Source: Helicobacter japonicus (lineage in GTDB: Bacteria > Campylobacterota > Campylobacteria > Campylobacterales > Helicobacteraceae). Taken from it: 64,000 nt of DNA. Position 1 is the first letter of the stretch. Each line of letters opens with the position of its first letter. Shown piece after piece: positions 7,721 through 17,584 of this stretch. The position numbers were made by a program, and so were the translations under genes. The notes beneath the pieces were generated by a model. That model made no database searches. It saw only the letters and a program-made list of their open reading frames with translations, and had not been told where the DNA came from. The stretch is taken from NCBI RefSeq assembly GCF_000762845.2, contig NZ_JRMQ02000002.1, positions 186,001 through 250,000 on the forward strand, in the 5' to 3' direction.

Positions 7721-10525
7721 TTATGCAATGACCTCTTTACATCGCTTACATAATGAACCCTCTGAAGCACTAGAATCTGTTTGGTTTTCTACAACAAATT
7801 GCCAACATCTCTCACAACGTGCATTTTCTGCCCTATATAGCACAAATTCCTCTTTATTATCAAGCTCAAATCGCGCTAGCTCTTCTTTGCCTTTATATCC
7901 TTTGCCATATACTTGAGAAACAATAAGCCATCTATCAAGCAAGGAAAATTCATTGTCTTGCGAGGTTTGAATACATACTTCAAGGGAAGATTTAATAATT
8001 TTTTGTTTTTTGAGAGTATCTAAAGATTCAGTAAATTTCTCACGCACACGCAAAAGTCGTGCAAAATCCTCATTTACATTAAGATTATATCGTTGCACAC
8101 AAGAGAGATTTGATAAGTCAAAAATATCTTTAGAATCCCCTCTAAGTGCATTACTTGCGTGATTAAATGCTTCATCTGCGGTATAGGTAAGCACAGGAGC
8201 GATAAAATGCAAAAGCCTTTTTAAAATCATAACCATTGCACTTTGAATTGATTGGCGGCGGAGAGAGTTGGCACTATCACAATATAAAATATCTTTGCAC
8301 AAATCCAAATACACACCACTTAACTCATTTGTGAGAAAATTCATTACTCCTTGAAAAGCTTTAGCAAACTCATATTCATCAAAATATGAATATGCTTCAT
8401 CAAATACTTTATCGCATTCACCAAGAATCCACCTATCAATCTCGCCTAGCTCATCTCTACCCACCATATCTTGTATATTTGTAGGCGCATTAGCCAAAAG
8501 GAATCGTATTGTATTGCGGATTTTGCGATATTGCTCACCTACTTGTTTAAGAATCTCATCACTAATATTTTGGTCGCTTTGATAATGGCTTAGTGCCACC
8601 CAAAGCCTTAAAATCTCACTTCCTTGAGTCTTAATAATCTCACTTGGAGCTATCACATTTCCCTTAGATTTACTCATTTTTTCACCATTTCTATCAAAGG
8701 TAAATCCGTGTGTTAGAATCTTCTTAAATGGTGCTTTTTTAGCTATCGCACAAGAGAGTAAAAGCGAGCTTTGAAACCACCCTCTATGCTGGTCGCTTCC
8801 CTCAAGATACATATCTGCAGGGTGAGAGCCTGCATCATAATCATTTCCTTTCAGCCTATATGGATTTTCAAGCACAGCACTCCAAGTGCTTCCACTATCA
8901 AACCATACATCAAGAATATGCTTACTCTTTACAAGATTTTCGCTTAAATGCTTATGACTTGGTGGTAAAAGGTCTGTTATCTCATAGCTCCACCACGCAT
9001 CGCAACCCTCTTTTTCAAAAATATTAGAAATATGCTCTAACACCTCCTCATCAAGTAATGCGACACCACTCTCTTTATCGAGCAAAAATGCGATAGGCAC
9101 ACCCCAATCTCTCTGCCGAGATATACACCAATCGGGACGATTTTCAATCATAGAGTAGATTCTGTTTTTGCCATTTGTAGGATAGAATCTCACACTTTCA
9201 AGTGCATTAAGAGCAACTTCGCGTAAAGTTTTCCCCTCATAAAAAGGCTTATCAAGTAAAATAAACCACTGCGTAGTCGCACGATAAATCACAGGCTTAT
9301 GAGAACGCCAACAATGCGGATAGCTATGCGTAATCACATCTTTTTTCAAAAGTGCTTGACCTAGAATCTCAAAAATACTCTTATGCGTATCAAAAATATT
9401 TTTTCCTATAAATTCACTCACATACTCCTTTGGCACAAGATTCATAGATTCTATAAGAGGGCTAAAATTTCCTTTATCATCAACAGGCATAATCACAGGA
9501 AGATTATATTTTAACCCCACATAGTAATCATCTTCGCCGTGTCCGGGCGCAGTATGCACAATCCCTGTGCCATCGCTCACACCCACGTGCTCACCTAAAA
9601 TGATAAGTGATTTTCTCCCATTAAGTGGGTTTATCGTCTCTAAACCCTCTAGCTCCTTAGCACTCAAAGTGCGCAATACATCTCTACCTATGCCAAGATT
9701 TTCTACAAGCTTTTGGTGCAAAGCTTGTGCCACAATGAAATAATCATTCGTAAGCACATAAGATTCGGTAGGATTAAAAGCTAAAGCGACATTTGCAGGA
9801 AGCGTCCAAGGTGTAGTTGTCCAAATGATAGGCTTTGCCTCTTTGACACCAAGTTTTTGAAGTGCATTTGTATCTAAACTAAAAGCGACAAATATGGAAT
9901 CTGATTGCTTGTCTTGGTATTCTACTTCGGCTTCAGCGAGAGCAGATTCACAAGCCCAACTCCAATAAATGGGCTTAAATCTCTCCGCCAAAAGTCCTTC
10001 TTTAACGAGTGCAATGAGGGCACGATAAATTTGTGCTTCAAATGCAAAATCCATTGTTTTGTAAGGATTCTCAAAATCCCCTATAACCCCTAATGCTTGA
10101 AATTCACTTGATTGAATCTGTATAAACTTTTGAGCGTGTTCGCGACAGAGTGAGCGCAACTTACCTTTATCAAGCGCATCTTTTTTTGCTTTGCCTATTT
10201 TTTGTTCTACTTGTTGCTCAATAGGCAGTCCGTGGCAATCCCAGCCAGGCGTATAGCGGATATTCTCACCTTTAAAATAATGATACTTCACAATAATATC
10301 TTTGAGAATCTTATTAAGTGCGTGTCCTATATGTAAATGTCCATTCGCATAAGGAGGTCCATCGTGGAGACAAAAAGTTTTAGCATTTTTGTTATGAGTA
10401 TTTTTTAAACGAGAATAAAGTCTCTCATCACGCCATTTTGCATAAGTTTGTGGCTCATTAACCGGGAGATTGCCTCTCATTGGAAAAGAAGTATCAGGTA
10501 AAATTAAGGTATCTTTATAATCCAT
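7721..10525 (-). CDS. ileS: Isoleucyl-tRNA synthetase
   Basis: Charges tRNA-Ile with isoleucine in the cytoplasm. This class I synthetase of 934 aa shows the HIGH signature in PPYANGHLHIGHA (near residue 58), WTTTPWTLPANVAL in the editing domain, DWCISRQRDWGVPIA, and the KMSKS loop in GEKMSKSKGN (near 617). The C-terminal zinc knuckle CERCW...CKRCKEVIA is intact. AAGGGATATAA precedes the ATG. It lies between icd and a glycosyltransferase gene, all on the minus strand. Confidence 0.98.
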   Translation of the reverse strand: MDYKDTLILPDTSFPMRGNLPVNEPQTYAKWRDERLYSRLKNTHNKNAKTFCLHDGPPYANGHLHIGHALNKILKDIIVKYHYFKGENIRYTPGWDCHGLPIEQQVEQKIGKAKKDALDKGKLRSLCREHAQKFIQIQSSEFQALGVIGDFENPYKTMDFAFEAQIYRALIALVKEGLLAERFKPIYWSWACESALAEAEVEYQDKQSDSIFVAFSLDTNALQKLGVKEAKPIIWTTTPWTLPANVALAFNPTESYVLTNDYFIVAQALHQKLVENLGIGRDVLRTLSAKELEGLETINPLNGRKSLIILGEHVGVSDGTGIVHTAPGHGEDDYYVGLKYNLPVIMPVDDKGNFSPLIESMNLVPKEYVSEFIGKNIFDTHKSIFEILGQALLKKDVITHSYPHCWRSHKPVIYRATTQWFILLDKPFYEGKTLREVALNALESVRFYPTNGKNRIYSMIENRPDWCISRQRDWGVPIAFLLDKESGVALLDEEVLEHISNIFEKEGCDAWWSYEITDLLPPSHKHLSENLVKSKHILDVWFDSGSTWSAVLENPYRLKGNDYDAGSHPADMYLEGSDQHRGWFQSSLLLSCAIAKKAPFKKILTHGFTFDRNGEKMSKSKGNVIAPSEIIKTQGSEILRLWVALSHYQSDQNISDEILKQVGEQYRKIRNTIRFLLANAPTNIQDMVGRDELGEIDRWILGECDKVFDEAYSYFDEYEFAKAFQGVMNFLTNELSGVYLDLCKDILYCDSANSLRRQSIQSAMVMILKRLLHFIAPVLTYTADEAFNHASNALRGDSKDIFDLSNLSCVQRYNLNVNEDFARLLRVREKFTESLDTLKKQKIIKSSLEVCIQTSQDNEFSLLDRWLIVSQVYGKGYKGKEELARFELDNKEEFVLYRAENARCERCWQFVVENQTDSSASEGSLCKRCKEVIA

Positions 10526-10575
10526 TTATATCCCTTAGCGCAAAAATATCGCGCATTTTATCAAATTTTTTTCAA

Positions 10576-11829
10576 TTATGTATCGTGCAACAGACTTTTT
10601 ATACAATTATGCACAATAGGCACATTAGCAGAAAGATTAAGTTCTTGGGCTGCTTTAATAGAATTTTGCTTATAGCACATAATTTCTTTAGCATTCAAAG
10701 AGCAAAGCACATCTGCTAAAGACCGAATCTCAAAATCACGCGCGATAATGGCATTGTCATATTTTTGCACAAAAGGCATTATCTGTGTAAGTGGCGGGAT
10801 AAGCAATGCGAGACGAGATTGGATATATTCAAAAAACTTATTTGGCAAGGTGAGGAGGAGATTATGATTATGCGGTGGGATATAAAGTAAGCCTATGTCA
10901 TAACTATTTCCAAAAGGCACAATTTGCTCTAAATCCACAGGGGGTAAAAGCCTTATTTTTTTGCCTTGGGATTGTAACTCTTTAATACGAGATTCTATTT
11001 TTTGTGCAAATGCTCTCTCCCCACCTGTAAAAATAAAATCTATGCAAAATCGTTCATCAAGCCATTGACATATCTCTATTACTTTATCAATATCACGATT
11101 GCGATTTAATGCTCCGTGATAGAGAATCTTAATATTTTTAGCATCTACTTGTGTGGGGGAAAGATTATAAAAAGGTGGAAGAGACATCAAAAGCTGTGCA
11201 TTTAAACCAAAGTGCTTTTTATACATATCGCAAAAAGCAGGTGAAACACTAAACATAGAATCTACCTTAGGTGCATAAGTAGCACATAAATAAGTATTAA
11301 ACCTTTTAAAAAGTAATTGCCAACGCAATGAGCTTGTATTTTGCAGAGGATAAAACTCTCTTGCATCAAAAACTACCTTTGTATCGCCTTTTTTACCACA
11401 TTTATGCCCACTTTTTTCTAGTCCCATAAAAAGCACGGGCAAAAGCAATAAATCGTGGCAAATCACTATATCATAGCTATACTTACATAAATGCTCTATA
11501 ATGACTAGACGATTGGCAATAAAGCTAAGTTTATCCCACCGCCTTAAAGCTACATTGCACCATAGCACAAGCTCTTGCCACACATTGCGTTTTTTATAAG
11601 TGGGATAACTAAAGCTCTTAAGGTTATACGACCCCCCCCCTCTATTTTGCACTGCCACAGGTGGCATTGGTGTGCCATTTTCACTATCAATACCCATCAC
11701 ACTCACATCATAATCATCTTTTAAAATCTCAACCATTCGCATAGCACGAGGACAAGTAGAAATATTTGCTGCCGCAAGAATCAAAATGCGTGGCTTTGCC
11801 TCTGCTTTACGTGCCTTATGTTCACACAA
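10576..11829 (-). CDS. GT-B glycosyltransferase with phase-variable poly-G tract
   Basis: A 417-aa predicted glycosyltransferase of the GT4-like GT-B class. The N-terminal Rossmann half opens with PRILILAAANISTCPRAMR. The C-terminal half has ILYHGALNRNRDIDKVIEI, FTGGERAF and the donor-side pattern LPNKFFEYIQSRLALLIP. It probably adds a sugar to lipooligosaccharide or another surface glycan. Codons 64-66 are GGG GGG GGG, a tract of nine G; it is in frame here, so the gene reads ON. Loss or gain of one G would truncate the protein near residue 70. The start is TTG, chosen for AAGGA about seven bases upstream and the lack of an early ATG. The acceptor is unknown. Confidence 0.8.
   Translation of the reverse strand: MCEHKARKAEAKPRILILAAANISTCPRAMRMVEILKDDYDVSVMGIDSENGTPMPPVAVQNRGGGSYNLKSFSYPTYKKRNVWQELVLWCNVALRRWDKLSFIANRLVIIEHLCKYSYDIVICHDLLLLPVLFMGLEKSGHKCGKKGDTKVVFDAREFYPLQNTSSLRWQLLFKRFNTYLCATYAPKVDSMFSVSPAFCDMYKKHFGLNAQLLMSLPPFYNLSPTQVDAKNIKILYHGALNRNRDIDKVIEICQWLDERFCIDFIFTGGERAFAQKIESRIKELQSQGKKIRLLPPVDLEQIVPFGNSYDIGLLYIPPHNHNLLLTLPNKFFEYIQSRLALLIPPLTQIMPFVQKYDNAIIARDFEIRSLADVLCSLNAKEIMCYKQNSIKAAQELNLSANVPIVHNCIKSLLHDT
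11632..11640. repeat. Homopolymeric tract C9 (G9 in the coding strand)
   Basis: Nine consecutive C on the plus strand inside the glycosyltransferase gene at codons 64-66. Tracts of this length in surface-glycan genes of Helicobacter and Campylobacter are established slipped-strand phase-variation switches. The present length keeps the frame open. Confidence 0.85.
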
Positions 11830-11849
11830 TATCTCTTCCTTCTTATATT

Positions 11850-13283
11850 TTAGGGATTTATAGTCTCTATCGCTTGGTTTATAAGCTCTTTGATACGCGA
11901 TTGCTTCTCTGATTCTAAGGAATGAAAAAGTGTTCTTGCATATTCACCATTTATTCGTTCAAGCTTATTCTCACCAATAATATCTAATGCGCTTGTTTGA
12001 GAATAACCTTTTTGCATAGGATTTGCACCTACTTTAAGTAATGCTTCTACTGCATTGACTAGCCCATATTTGACCGCGTCATTTAGAGGTGGATAACTTT
12101 CATCTTTGACATTTGCACCTGATTGTATTAAAAGCACCGCGAGATTCTCCCTCTCTAGCTCTAATGCCAAATAGAGTGCATTTACACCATCACCTTTAAA
12201 ATCTTTTACATTCACATCACCCCCAGATTTTATAAACAATTCTAAAAGCGGTATGCGAGTTTTATCTTCCTCTTTTGTGCGCTCTTTTTCATCTTTAATA
12301 GATAAAAATCCTTTGCTTTCACCCTCTACAAGCGCAATAATTGGCGTAGTTCCATCATCTTGTGCGCGTAAATTTACATCTGCTCCGTGTTCAAGCAACA
12401 ATTTTGAGATATGATAATAATTGTTTGTAGCTGCCTCAAGGAGTGGTGTAGTGTAATATCCTACCATATTTGGATTTGCTCCAAGCTCTAGCAATGCAGC
12501 TACCAACTCGTCATAGCCAAATTTTGTAGCAAGGAGTAATGCACTCTGTCCTTCATACGCATATATATCTTTAGAAACTTCTTGTTTCTCTTTTAAAGCT
12601 TCATCAATGTTATCACTCTGCAAAAGCTCTGCTATACACTTTATACCCACTTTGCCATTATATGTGCGCACTACCTCTACTAAACGAGGATTAGCAATAC
12701 GGCTTATCTCCTGCTCACTCAAATTATTTATACTCTCATCAAAGCTTTTAGAATCTAGTGCACCCTTGCTCTTTAAGTATTCCTCTATCTCCTTGCTTGA
12801 ACCAAGTGCCACACGCAATACACTATCGCCTTGTGCATTTTTCGCATTTATATCAGCCCCAGCTTCTACAAGAGTTTTAACCTTATCAAATATACAACCC
12901 TCTGCTCCACAAAAAAGTGCGTAAAATAATGCGCTCTGTCCTTGCTTATCTGTGGCATTTATATCTGCACCCTGTGCGAGAAGATACTTCACCTCATCAT
13001 CACTCCCATAGGCTGCAAAAAACATAAGCAAAGTCTCTCCATTTGAATCTTTAGCATTGACATCATATTTTTCTAACCATTTTTGAGGGCTTTGTGAGCG
13101 CAAACTTCTTTCTTCATTGATAAAAGTTTCTTTGGATTGATTTTGCGATTCTTTGGTTTGGCTCACATTTTCTTGTTGCACTTCTTGATTTTTCTCTTGC
13201 AGGTTTTGCTTTATCTCATTTTCTTCATTACCACACCCTACAAATGCACTTATCATACATAGCAGTATAAGCCATTTTTTCAT
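11850..13283 (-). CDS. Ankyrin-repeat lipoprotein
   Basis: A 477-aa protein with a lipoprotein signal: MKKWLILLCMISAFVGCGN, lipobox FVGC with C17 as the lipidation site. A Gln/Asn/Glu-rich linker follows to about residue 60, then multiple ankyrin repeats, for example NGETLLMFFAAYGSDDEV, KQGQSALFYALFCGA, YEGQSALLLATKFGYDEL and TTPLLEAATNNYYHI. It is probably anchored in the outer or inner membrane, facing the periplasm, and binds a protein partner. AAAAAAGGAGAGGGA precedes the ATG. It lies between two glycosyltransferase genes and 20 nt from the downstream one, suggesting an operon. The partner is unknown. Confidence 0.85.
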   Translation of the reverse strand: MKKWLILLCMISAFVGCGNEENEIKQNLQEKNQEVQQENVSQTKESQNQSKETFINEERSLRSQSPQKWLEKYDVNAKDSNGETLLMFFAAYGSDDEVKYLLAQGADINATDKQGQSALFYALFCGAEGCIFDKVKTLVEAGADINAKNAQGDSVLRVALGSSKEIEEYLKSKGALDSKSFDESINNLSEQEISRIANPRLVEVVRTYNGKVGIKCIAELLQSDNIDEALKEKQEVSKDIYAYEGQSALLLATKFGYDELVAALLELGANPNMVGYYTTPLLEAATNNYYHISKLLLEHGADVNLRAQDDGTTPIIALVEGESKGFLSIKDEKERTKEEDKTRIPLLELFIKSGGDVNVKDFKGDGVNALYLALELERENLAVLLIQSGANVKDESYPPLNDAVKYGLVNAVEALLKVGANPMQKGYSQTSALDIIGENKLERINGEYARTLFHSLESEKQSRIKELINQAIETINP

Positions 13284-13321
13284 TCCCTCTCCTTTTTTAT
13301 TTCATTTATGATGATTTATCC

Positions 13322-15604
13322 TTATAATAATCTCATCATCTCTTTAAAAGCATTGATACCCTCATATTCTTTAAATTCATCACCTAAAGATCTTCCATAA
13401 GCTACCATAGCCCTAAGAGATGCTATTTTTTGCACTTCTCCCTTTGTAAATAACTCAAGCAAAGCACTTCCTTTTTGTATATAATCTTCTTTAGAAAAAG
13501 CTACAAAATGCGAAAAAGATTCTACCAAACAAGTATATGCCTCTTCACACTCTCTTTGACTTTTGGGTATTCCATTGCTATGAGGTATAGCTGCCCATTG
13601 TGCTATCCATTTCTCTAAATGCTGCGTGCGCTCTTCTTTGCTTTGTTTGCTCATCATAAGACTTAAACCACCCTTAGCTACATATTCAATGCGGCTTTCA
13701 CCTTGTTCAAGAGGAAAACTATCAAGCCATATATCAATAATGTGCCCATAAAGTGTGCTATCAATATAACCTGTAAAATGTATGCGCTCCAAAAATTTCT
13801 CGCCTTGAATCTTGTCTGTAAAACATTCCATAATACATTCACTAATCAATGAACTATTGCCTCCCCCACAAGCTAAGTAAATACTTTTGGGATAAACTTG
13901 CATAATAGCAACAACGCACTGCCAATACTCGAGTGATTGTAGCTTCATTAAACGCCCAATACTCCCTAAAATTACCACATCTTTAGGAAATTTTAAACGA
14001 ATAGAATCTATTTGCTGTTTAGATTCTAAAGTAAGAGGTGGGTTATAAAATCTCTCCTGCATTTTCACAGGCACACCATAAAACTCAAATCCCTCGTGAA
14101 TAATACGCCGTTTATTTTGACAAATATGTGTCATTCTCGCATCAATACAGGGCAAATCATATACAAAATTCCCGTGAGAATAATAAATTTGTAATGGCGC
14201 ACTTCTTGAAGCAAGAAGAAAATCACTTATACCATAGCCATTATTAGGACTTATAAGTATTGAGACATTATCTCGACTAAAGGCTTCTTTCAGCGCAAGA
14301 GCCTTTTGGAGATGCGAATTATAAAATCCCTTTGTATTAAAAGGCGATACCACATCAACAACGCTCACACCAATATTTTTGTAAGATTGAATAATACGCT
14401 CATCATCGGCACTCTTTTCTAATAACTTCATTGTGTAAATTTTGATTTCATATTCCTGCCTAAATGCCTCATTATTGTAGAGATTACATAAAAGACTATA
14501 CTCAACCTTATAAGGAGAGTTTGCTACGATTCTATCACGCAAGAAGGCAATACATTTTTTACCATTTAAAGATGAGGGAGCAGCATTTTGGGAAAACCCA
14601 TAAATACCTTGTTTTTTGGCAAAAGATTCATAATATTGCGCACCCACTTTATCAACTTCATCGCAGAATCTACGCCATTGTTCTTGATGATGAAAATTAT
14701 TGCCACAGAGATGATACATAAAAAATTGCAGATACATTGCTTCATCAATGCTCTCTATACTTTCCTTTTTAAGAAGGGCATAAAATATTTCACGCCATAA
14801 TGGATACAATTCAAGCCATAAGTGATGATTAAAAAAATATGAAACATTCCAAAAACAATGAAGTTGCCAATTTAAAATGCTACGCCTTACTAATGGTGGA
14901 TATGTAAAGTAAGTGTGCTTTTCTTGTTGGGTTTTAAGCGCACTTAAAAGGAGTGGCATATCTATGGCAAGATTTTCAAAAGATTCTACAATAAATTGCG
15001 TATGAACCAAGCTCGCAGGAATATTAATATCCACAAGAATAATCAATGTAATATATTCATATATCAACTGATTAAAATCACGCATATTCATCAAAGCCTT
15101 AGCGATGATATAAAGCTCAATGAAAAGAATATTTTCTACATCACTATTTCCCTGCACAAAAAGGCTTTCTTGGGCTAACTTCACAAAAGCCTCAAAACGC
15201 ATATCAATTTCTACACAATCTTTAGAATCTTGTGCAAGAGTTGCGTGTGTAGATTCTATCTGTGGCAAATGTAATAAGGGAGCAGATTCTGAATCTAAAC
15301 AAGAGGGTTGCACTTTGGCTGTATCAGTGCGTGAAACAAAAAGTAAAATGTAAAAATACTCCGCACCACAAACATTTCCAGCACAAAGCAAATGATATAT
15401 TTTATCACGCAATAAAGCAATGCACTCTCTTAGTAAAAGTGTGCTTTGTGGGGTAGATTGCATTAATACTATATCATCGCTTCTAAGAGTACGCAAATCT
15501 TTCATAAGGGTATTAATTGCTATTTGAGTATTACTTGATTGCAATGCACCAATAAAAATATGAAAGAAAGTTTCTATTTCTTCTAGTCGTTGGGAGTGCT
15601 TCAT
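13322..15604 (-). CDS. Large glycosyltransferase-like protein, possible GT41/HMW1C relative
   Basis: A 760-aa protein with a long helical N-terminal half (to about residue 370) and a GT-B-like C-terminal half. In the latter, RSAPLQIYYSHGNFVYDLP, VILGSIGRLMKLQSLEYW, LACGGGNSSLI and GYIDSTLYGHIIDIWLDSFP follow the order seen in OGT/HMW1C-type (GT41) enzymes: a donor-site lysine region, then a site for the nucleotide. The helical N-terminus would correspond to the acceptor-binding domain. HMW1C enzymes glycosylate adhesins at asparagine in the cytoplasm. This family match is by pattern only. The gene starts 12 nt after mreC and may share its transcript. Confidence 0.6.
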   Translation of the reverse strand: MKHSQRLEEIETFFHIFIGALQSSNTQIAINTLMKDLRTLRSDDIVLMQSTPQSTLLLRECIALLRDKIYHLLCAGNVCGAEYFYILLFVSRTDTAKVQPSCLDSESAPLLHLPQIESTHATLAQDSKDCVEIDMRFEAFVKLAQESLFVQGNSDVENILFIELYIIAKALMNMRDFNQLIYEYITLIILVDINIPASLVHTQFIVESFENLAIDMPLLLSALKTQQEKHTYFTYPPLVRRSILNWQLHCFWNVSYFFNHHLWLELYPLWREIFYALLKKESIESIDEAMYLQFFMYHLCGNNFHHQEQWRRFCDEVDKVGAQYYESFAKKQGIYGFSQNAAPSSLNGKKCIAFLRDRIVANSPYKVEYSLLCNLYNNEAFRQEYEIKIYTMKLLEKSADDERIIQSYKNIGVSVVDVVSPFNTKGFYNSHLQKALALKEAFSRDNVSILISPNNGYGISDFLLASRSAPLQIYYSHGNFVYDLPCIDARMTHICQNKRRIIHEGFEFYGVPVKMQERFYNPPLTLESKQQIDSIRLKFPKDVVILGSIGRLMKLQSLEYWQCVVAIMQVYPKSIYLACGGGNSSLISECIMECFTDKIQGEKFLERIHFTGYIDSTLYGHIIDIWLDSFPLEQGESRIEYVAKGGLSLMMSKQSKEERTQHLEKWIAQWAAIPHSNGIPKSQRECEEAYTCLVESFSHFVAFSKEDYIQKGSALLELFTKGEVQKIASLRAMVAYGRSLGDEFKEYEGINAFKEMMRLL

Positions 15605-15616
15605 AATGCTAGAGAC

Positions 15617-16450
15617 TTACTCGCTTTGCTCTGTGTCAGGTTTGATTTCTCCAAAAGACACCTCTCTATCAATAACCCACACATACGATAAACCATCTAT
15701 ATTTGCATAAGGTTTTACATCAACACTGACATATCCATAATTTTCTCGTATGCTTTCAACCACACCCACTGGGATATTCTCTAAAAATATGCCATCAAGC
15801 CCACTTGTAAAAACCTTATCTCCCTTATGGATACTACTCCAATCAGACACATAATCAACAAGTAACAAACCATTGCGAGAACCTGATGCTATCCCCATAA
15901 TCCTATTTTCACCAATATAAACATCATAATTGCAGTTTTCATTGCCATTGAGAAAGCCTTCAAGTCTGCCATTTTGCACTACTGCCACACCAAGAGCAAC
16001 ATTGTCTTTCACGATTCCAAAAATTCTATTTTCTATCTTGCCAATACCATTTTGGTGATATTCACTTAAATCTGTATCAAGCCATACTCTATCACGTTGT
16101 CCTAAAGTTACAAATGAAATAATGCGTGCGGGGTGAATCTTGTTACTAGCTCGTGTAATACCACCTTTTCCAATCAAGTCATTAAATTTTATTACATCAT
16201 TTTTAAGAGATTTATTTTCAAGATATAATTTATCATAATCTGCTACTTTTGTTTTAAGTGCCTCTATTTGCTCTGCTTGGTCAAAATGCTTATTATAAAT
16301 ATTCTCTATATTTTCTTTAAAATCTAAAAAAAGAACTTTGACATAATCACTTGTCCCTAGAATTTTTACCTGAACAGATTTATCTAGTTCCATTATTATA
16401 AGAATAATTGAAAAAAAGACAATTCCAAAGACGAGGATTCTAAATCGCAT
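15617..16450 (-). CDS. mreC: Rod-shape determining protein MreC
   Basis: A periplasmic scaffold of the elongasome, linking MreB to the cell-wall synthases. The 277-aa protein has one N-terminal membrane anchor (residues 4-20, ILVFGIVFFSIILIIME), a coiled coil (about 45-85, NIENIYNKHFDQAEQIEALKTK) and the beta-barrel domain with VFTSGLDGIFLENIPVGVV. It follows mreB by 13 nt in the conserved order clpX-mreB-mreC. Confidence 0.95.
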   Translation of the reverse strand: MRFRILVFGIVFFSIILIIMELDKSVQVKILGTSDYVKVLFLDFKENIENIYNKHFDQAEQIEALKTKVADYDKLYLENKSLKNDVIKFNDLIGKGGITRASNKIHPARIISFVTLGQRDRVWLDTDLSEYHQNGIGKIENRIFGIVKDNVALGVAVVQNGRLEGFLNGNENCNYDVYIGENRIMGIASGSRNGLLLVDYVSDWSSIHKGDKVFTSGLDGIFLENIPVGVVESIRENYGYVSVDVKPYANIDGLSYVWVIDREVSFGEIKPDTEQSE

Positions 16451-16463
16451 ATCTCACTCAAGC

Positions 16464-17498
16464 CTAATCAAAAGCAAGTTGATTAAGCAAGCTCAAATCT
16501 TCCATTGCCTTACCTGTGCCTTTTGCCACGCATAATAATGGTTCTTCACCTACATACACTGGCAAATGAGCAAGATTAGAAAGATATTTATCAAGTCCTC
16601 GTATCAATGCCCCACCACCAGTAAGCACAATACCATTCTCTACAATATCTCCTGCCAAATCTGGTGGTGTAGATTCAAGCACTGATTTAAGGGCATTACC
16701 AATTTCTTTAAGCTGATTTTGCATTGCTTCACGCACATCTTCACTTGTTATTTCGGTAGTTTTTAACAATCCATCTACTTGATCACGACCCCTTACTTGC
16801 ATTTTAAGTGGTTTTTCCATTGCCGCAGCAGAACCAATTTCAATCTTGATTTCTTCGCCTGTGCGCTCACCAATTAAGAGATTAAATTTCTTTCTCACAT
16901 AATCTACTACTGCCATATCAAGCTTATCGCCAGCAACTTTAATTGATTTGCTAATAACCAAACCACCCAAAGAAATCACACCAATTTCCGTTGTTCCACC
17001 ACCAATATCAATAACTAAATTTCCCTTAGATTCTTGAATCTGTAACCCTGCTCCGATAGCTGCTGCCATAGGCTCTTCTATCAAAAATACCTCCCTAGCA
17101 CCAGCACTTATTGCGGATTCTTTCACTGCCTTTTTTTCAACACCTGTTAAACCATAAGGCACACAAACCATAATTCTAGGACGAATAAGAGACTTGCGCT
17201 GATGAGCCTTTTCGATAAAATAACGGATCATTTTTTCTGTCATATCAAAATCTGCAATTACACCATCTTTCAATGGACGAATCGCTTGGATACCATCGGG
17301 AGTTTTTCCTAACATTTCTTTAGCTTCTTTTCCGACTGCTAAAATTTTACCCGCACCAAATCTATCAGCTTGCACTGCTACCACAGAAGGCTCGTTAATG
17401 ATAATACCCTCTCCCTTAACCAAAACCAAAGTATTTGCTGTCCCTAAATCAATAGCAATATCTTTAGAAAAAGTCCCGATGATTTTATCCATCAGCAT
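16464..17498 (-). CDS. mreB: Rod-shape determining protein MreB (bacterial actin)
   Basis: An actin-like ATPase that forms membrane-bound filaments guiding lateral wall growth. The 344-aa chain shows the phosphate-1 loop DIAIDLGTANTLV, the central NLVIDIGGGTTEIGVISLGG (phosphate-2) and the adenosine motif GIVLTGGGALIRGLD. TAAGGAG stands five bases before the first ATG; a second ATG is two codons later. It lies between clpX (86 nt upstream) and mreC. Confidence 0.98.
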   Translation of the reverse strand: MLMDKIIGTFSKDIAIDLGTANTLVLVKGEGIIINEPSVVAVQADRFGAGKILAVGKEAKEMLGKTPDGIQAIRPLKDGVIADFDMTEKMIRYFIEKAHQRKSLIRPRIMVCVPYGLTGVEKKAVKESAISAGAREVFLIEEPMAAAIGAGLQIQESKGNLVIDIGGGTTEIGVISLGGLVISKSIKVAGDKLDMAVVDYVRKKFNLLIGERTGEEIKIEIGSAAAMEKPLKMQVRGRDQVDGLLKTTEITSEDVREAMQNQLKEIGNALKSVLESTPPDLAGDIVENGIVLTGGGALIRGLDKYLSNLAHLPVYVGEEPLLCVAKGTGKAMEDLSLLNQLAFD

Positions 17499-17584
17499 AA
17501 AAGCTCCTTAAAAATTGCAAAATCACAAATAATTTTGGAATTATACATTTTATGTCCTTTGCTAAACCTTTGTTTTATATTAAA

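Noticed and set aside
15306-15336. Third parS candidate near GTGAAACA
   Set aside because: Only the right half matches; the left half differs at several positions.
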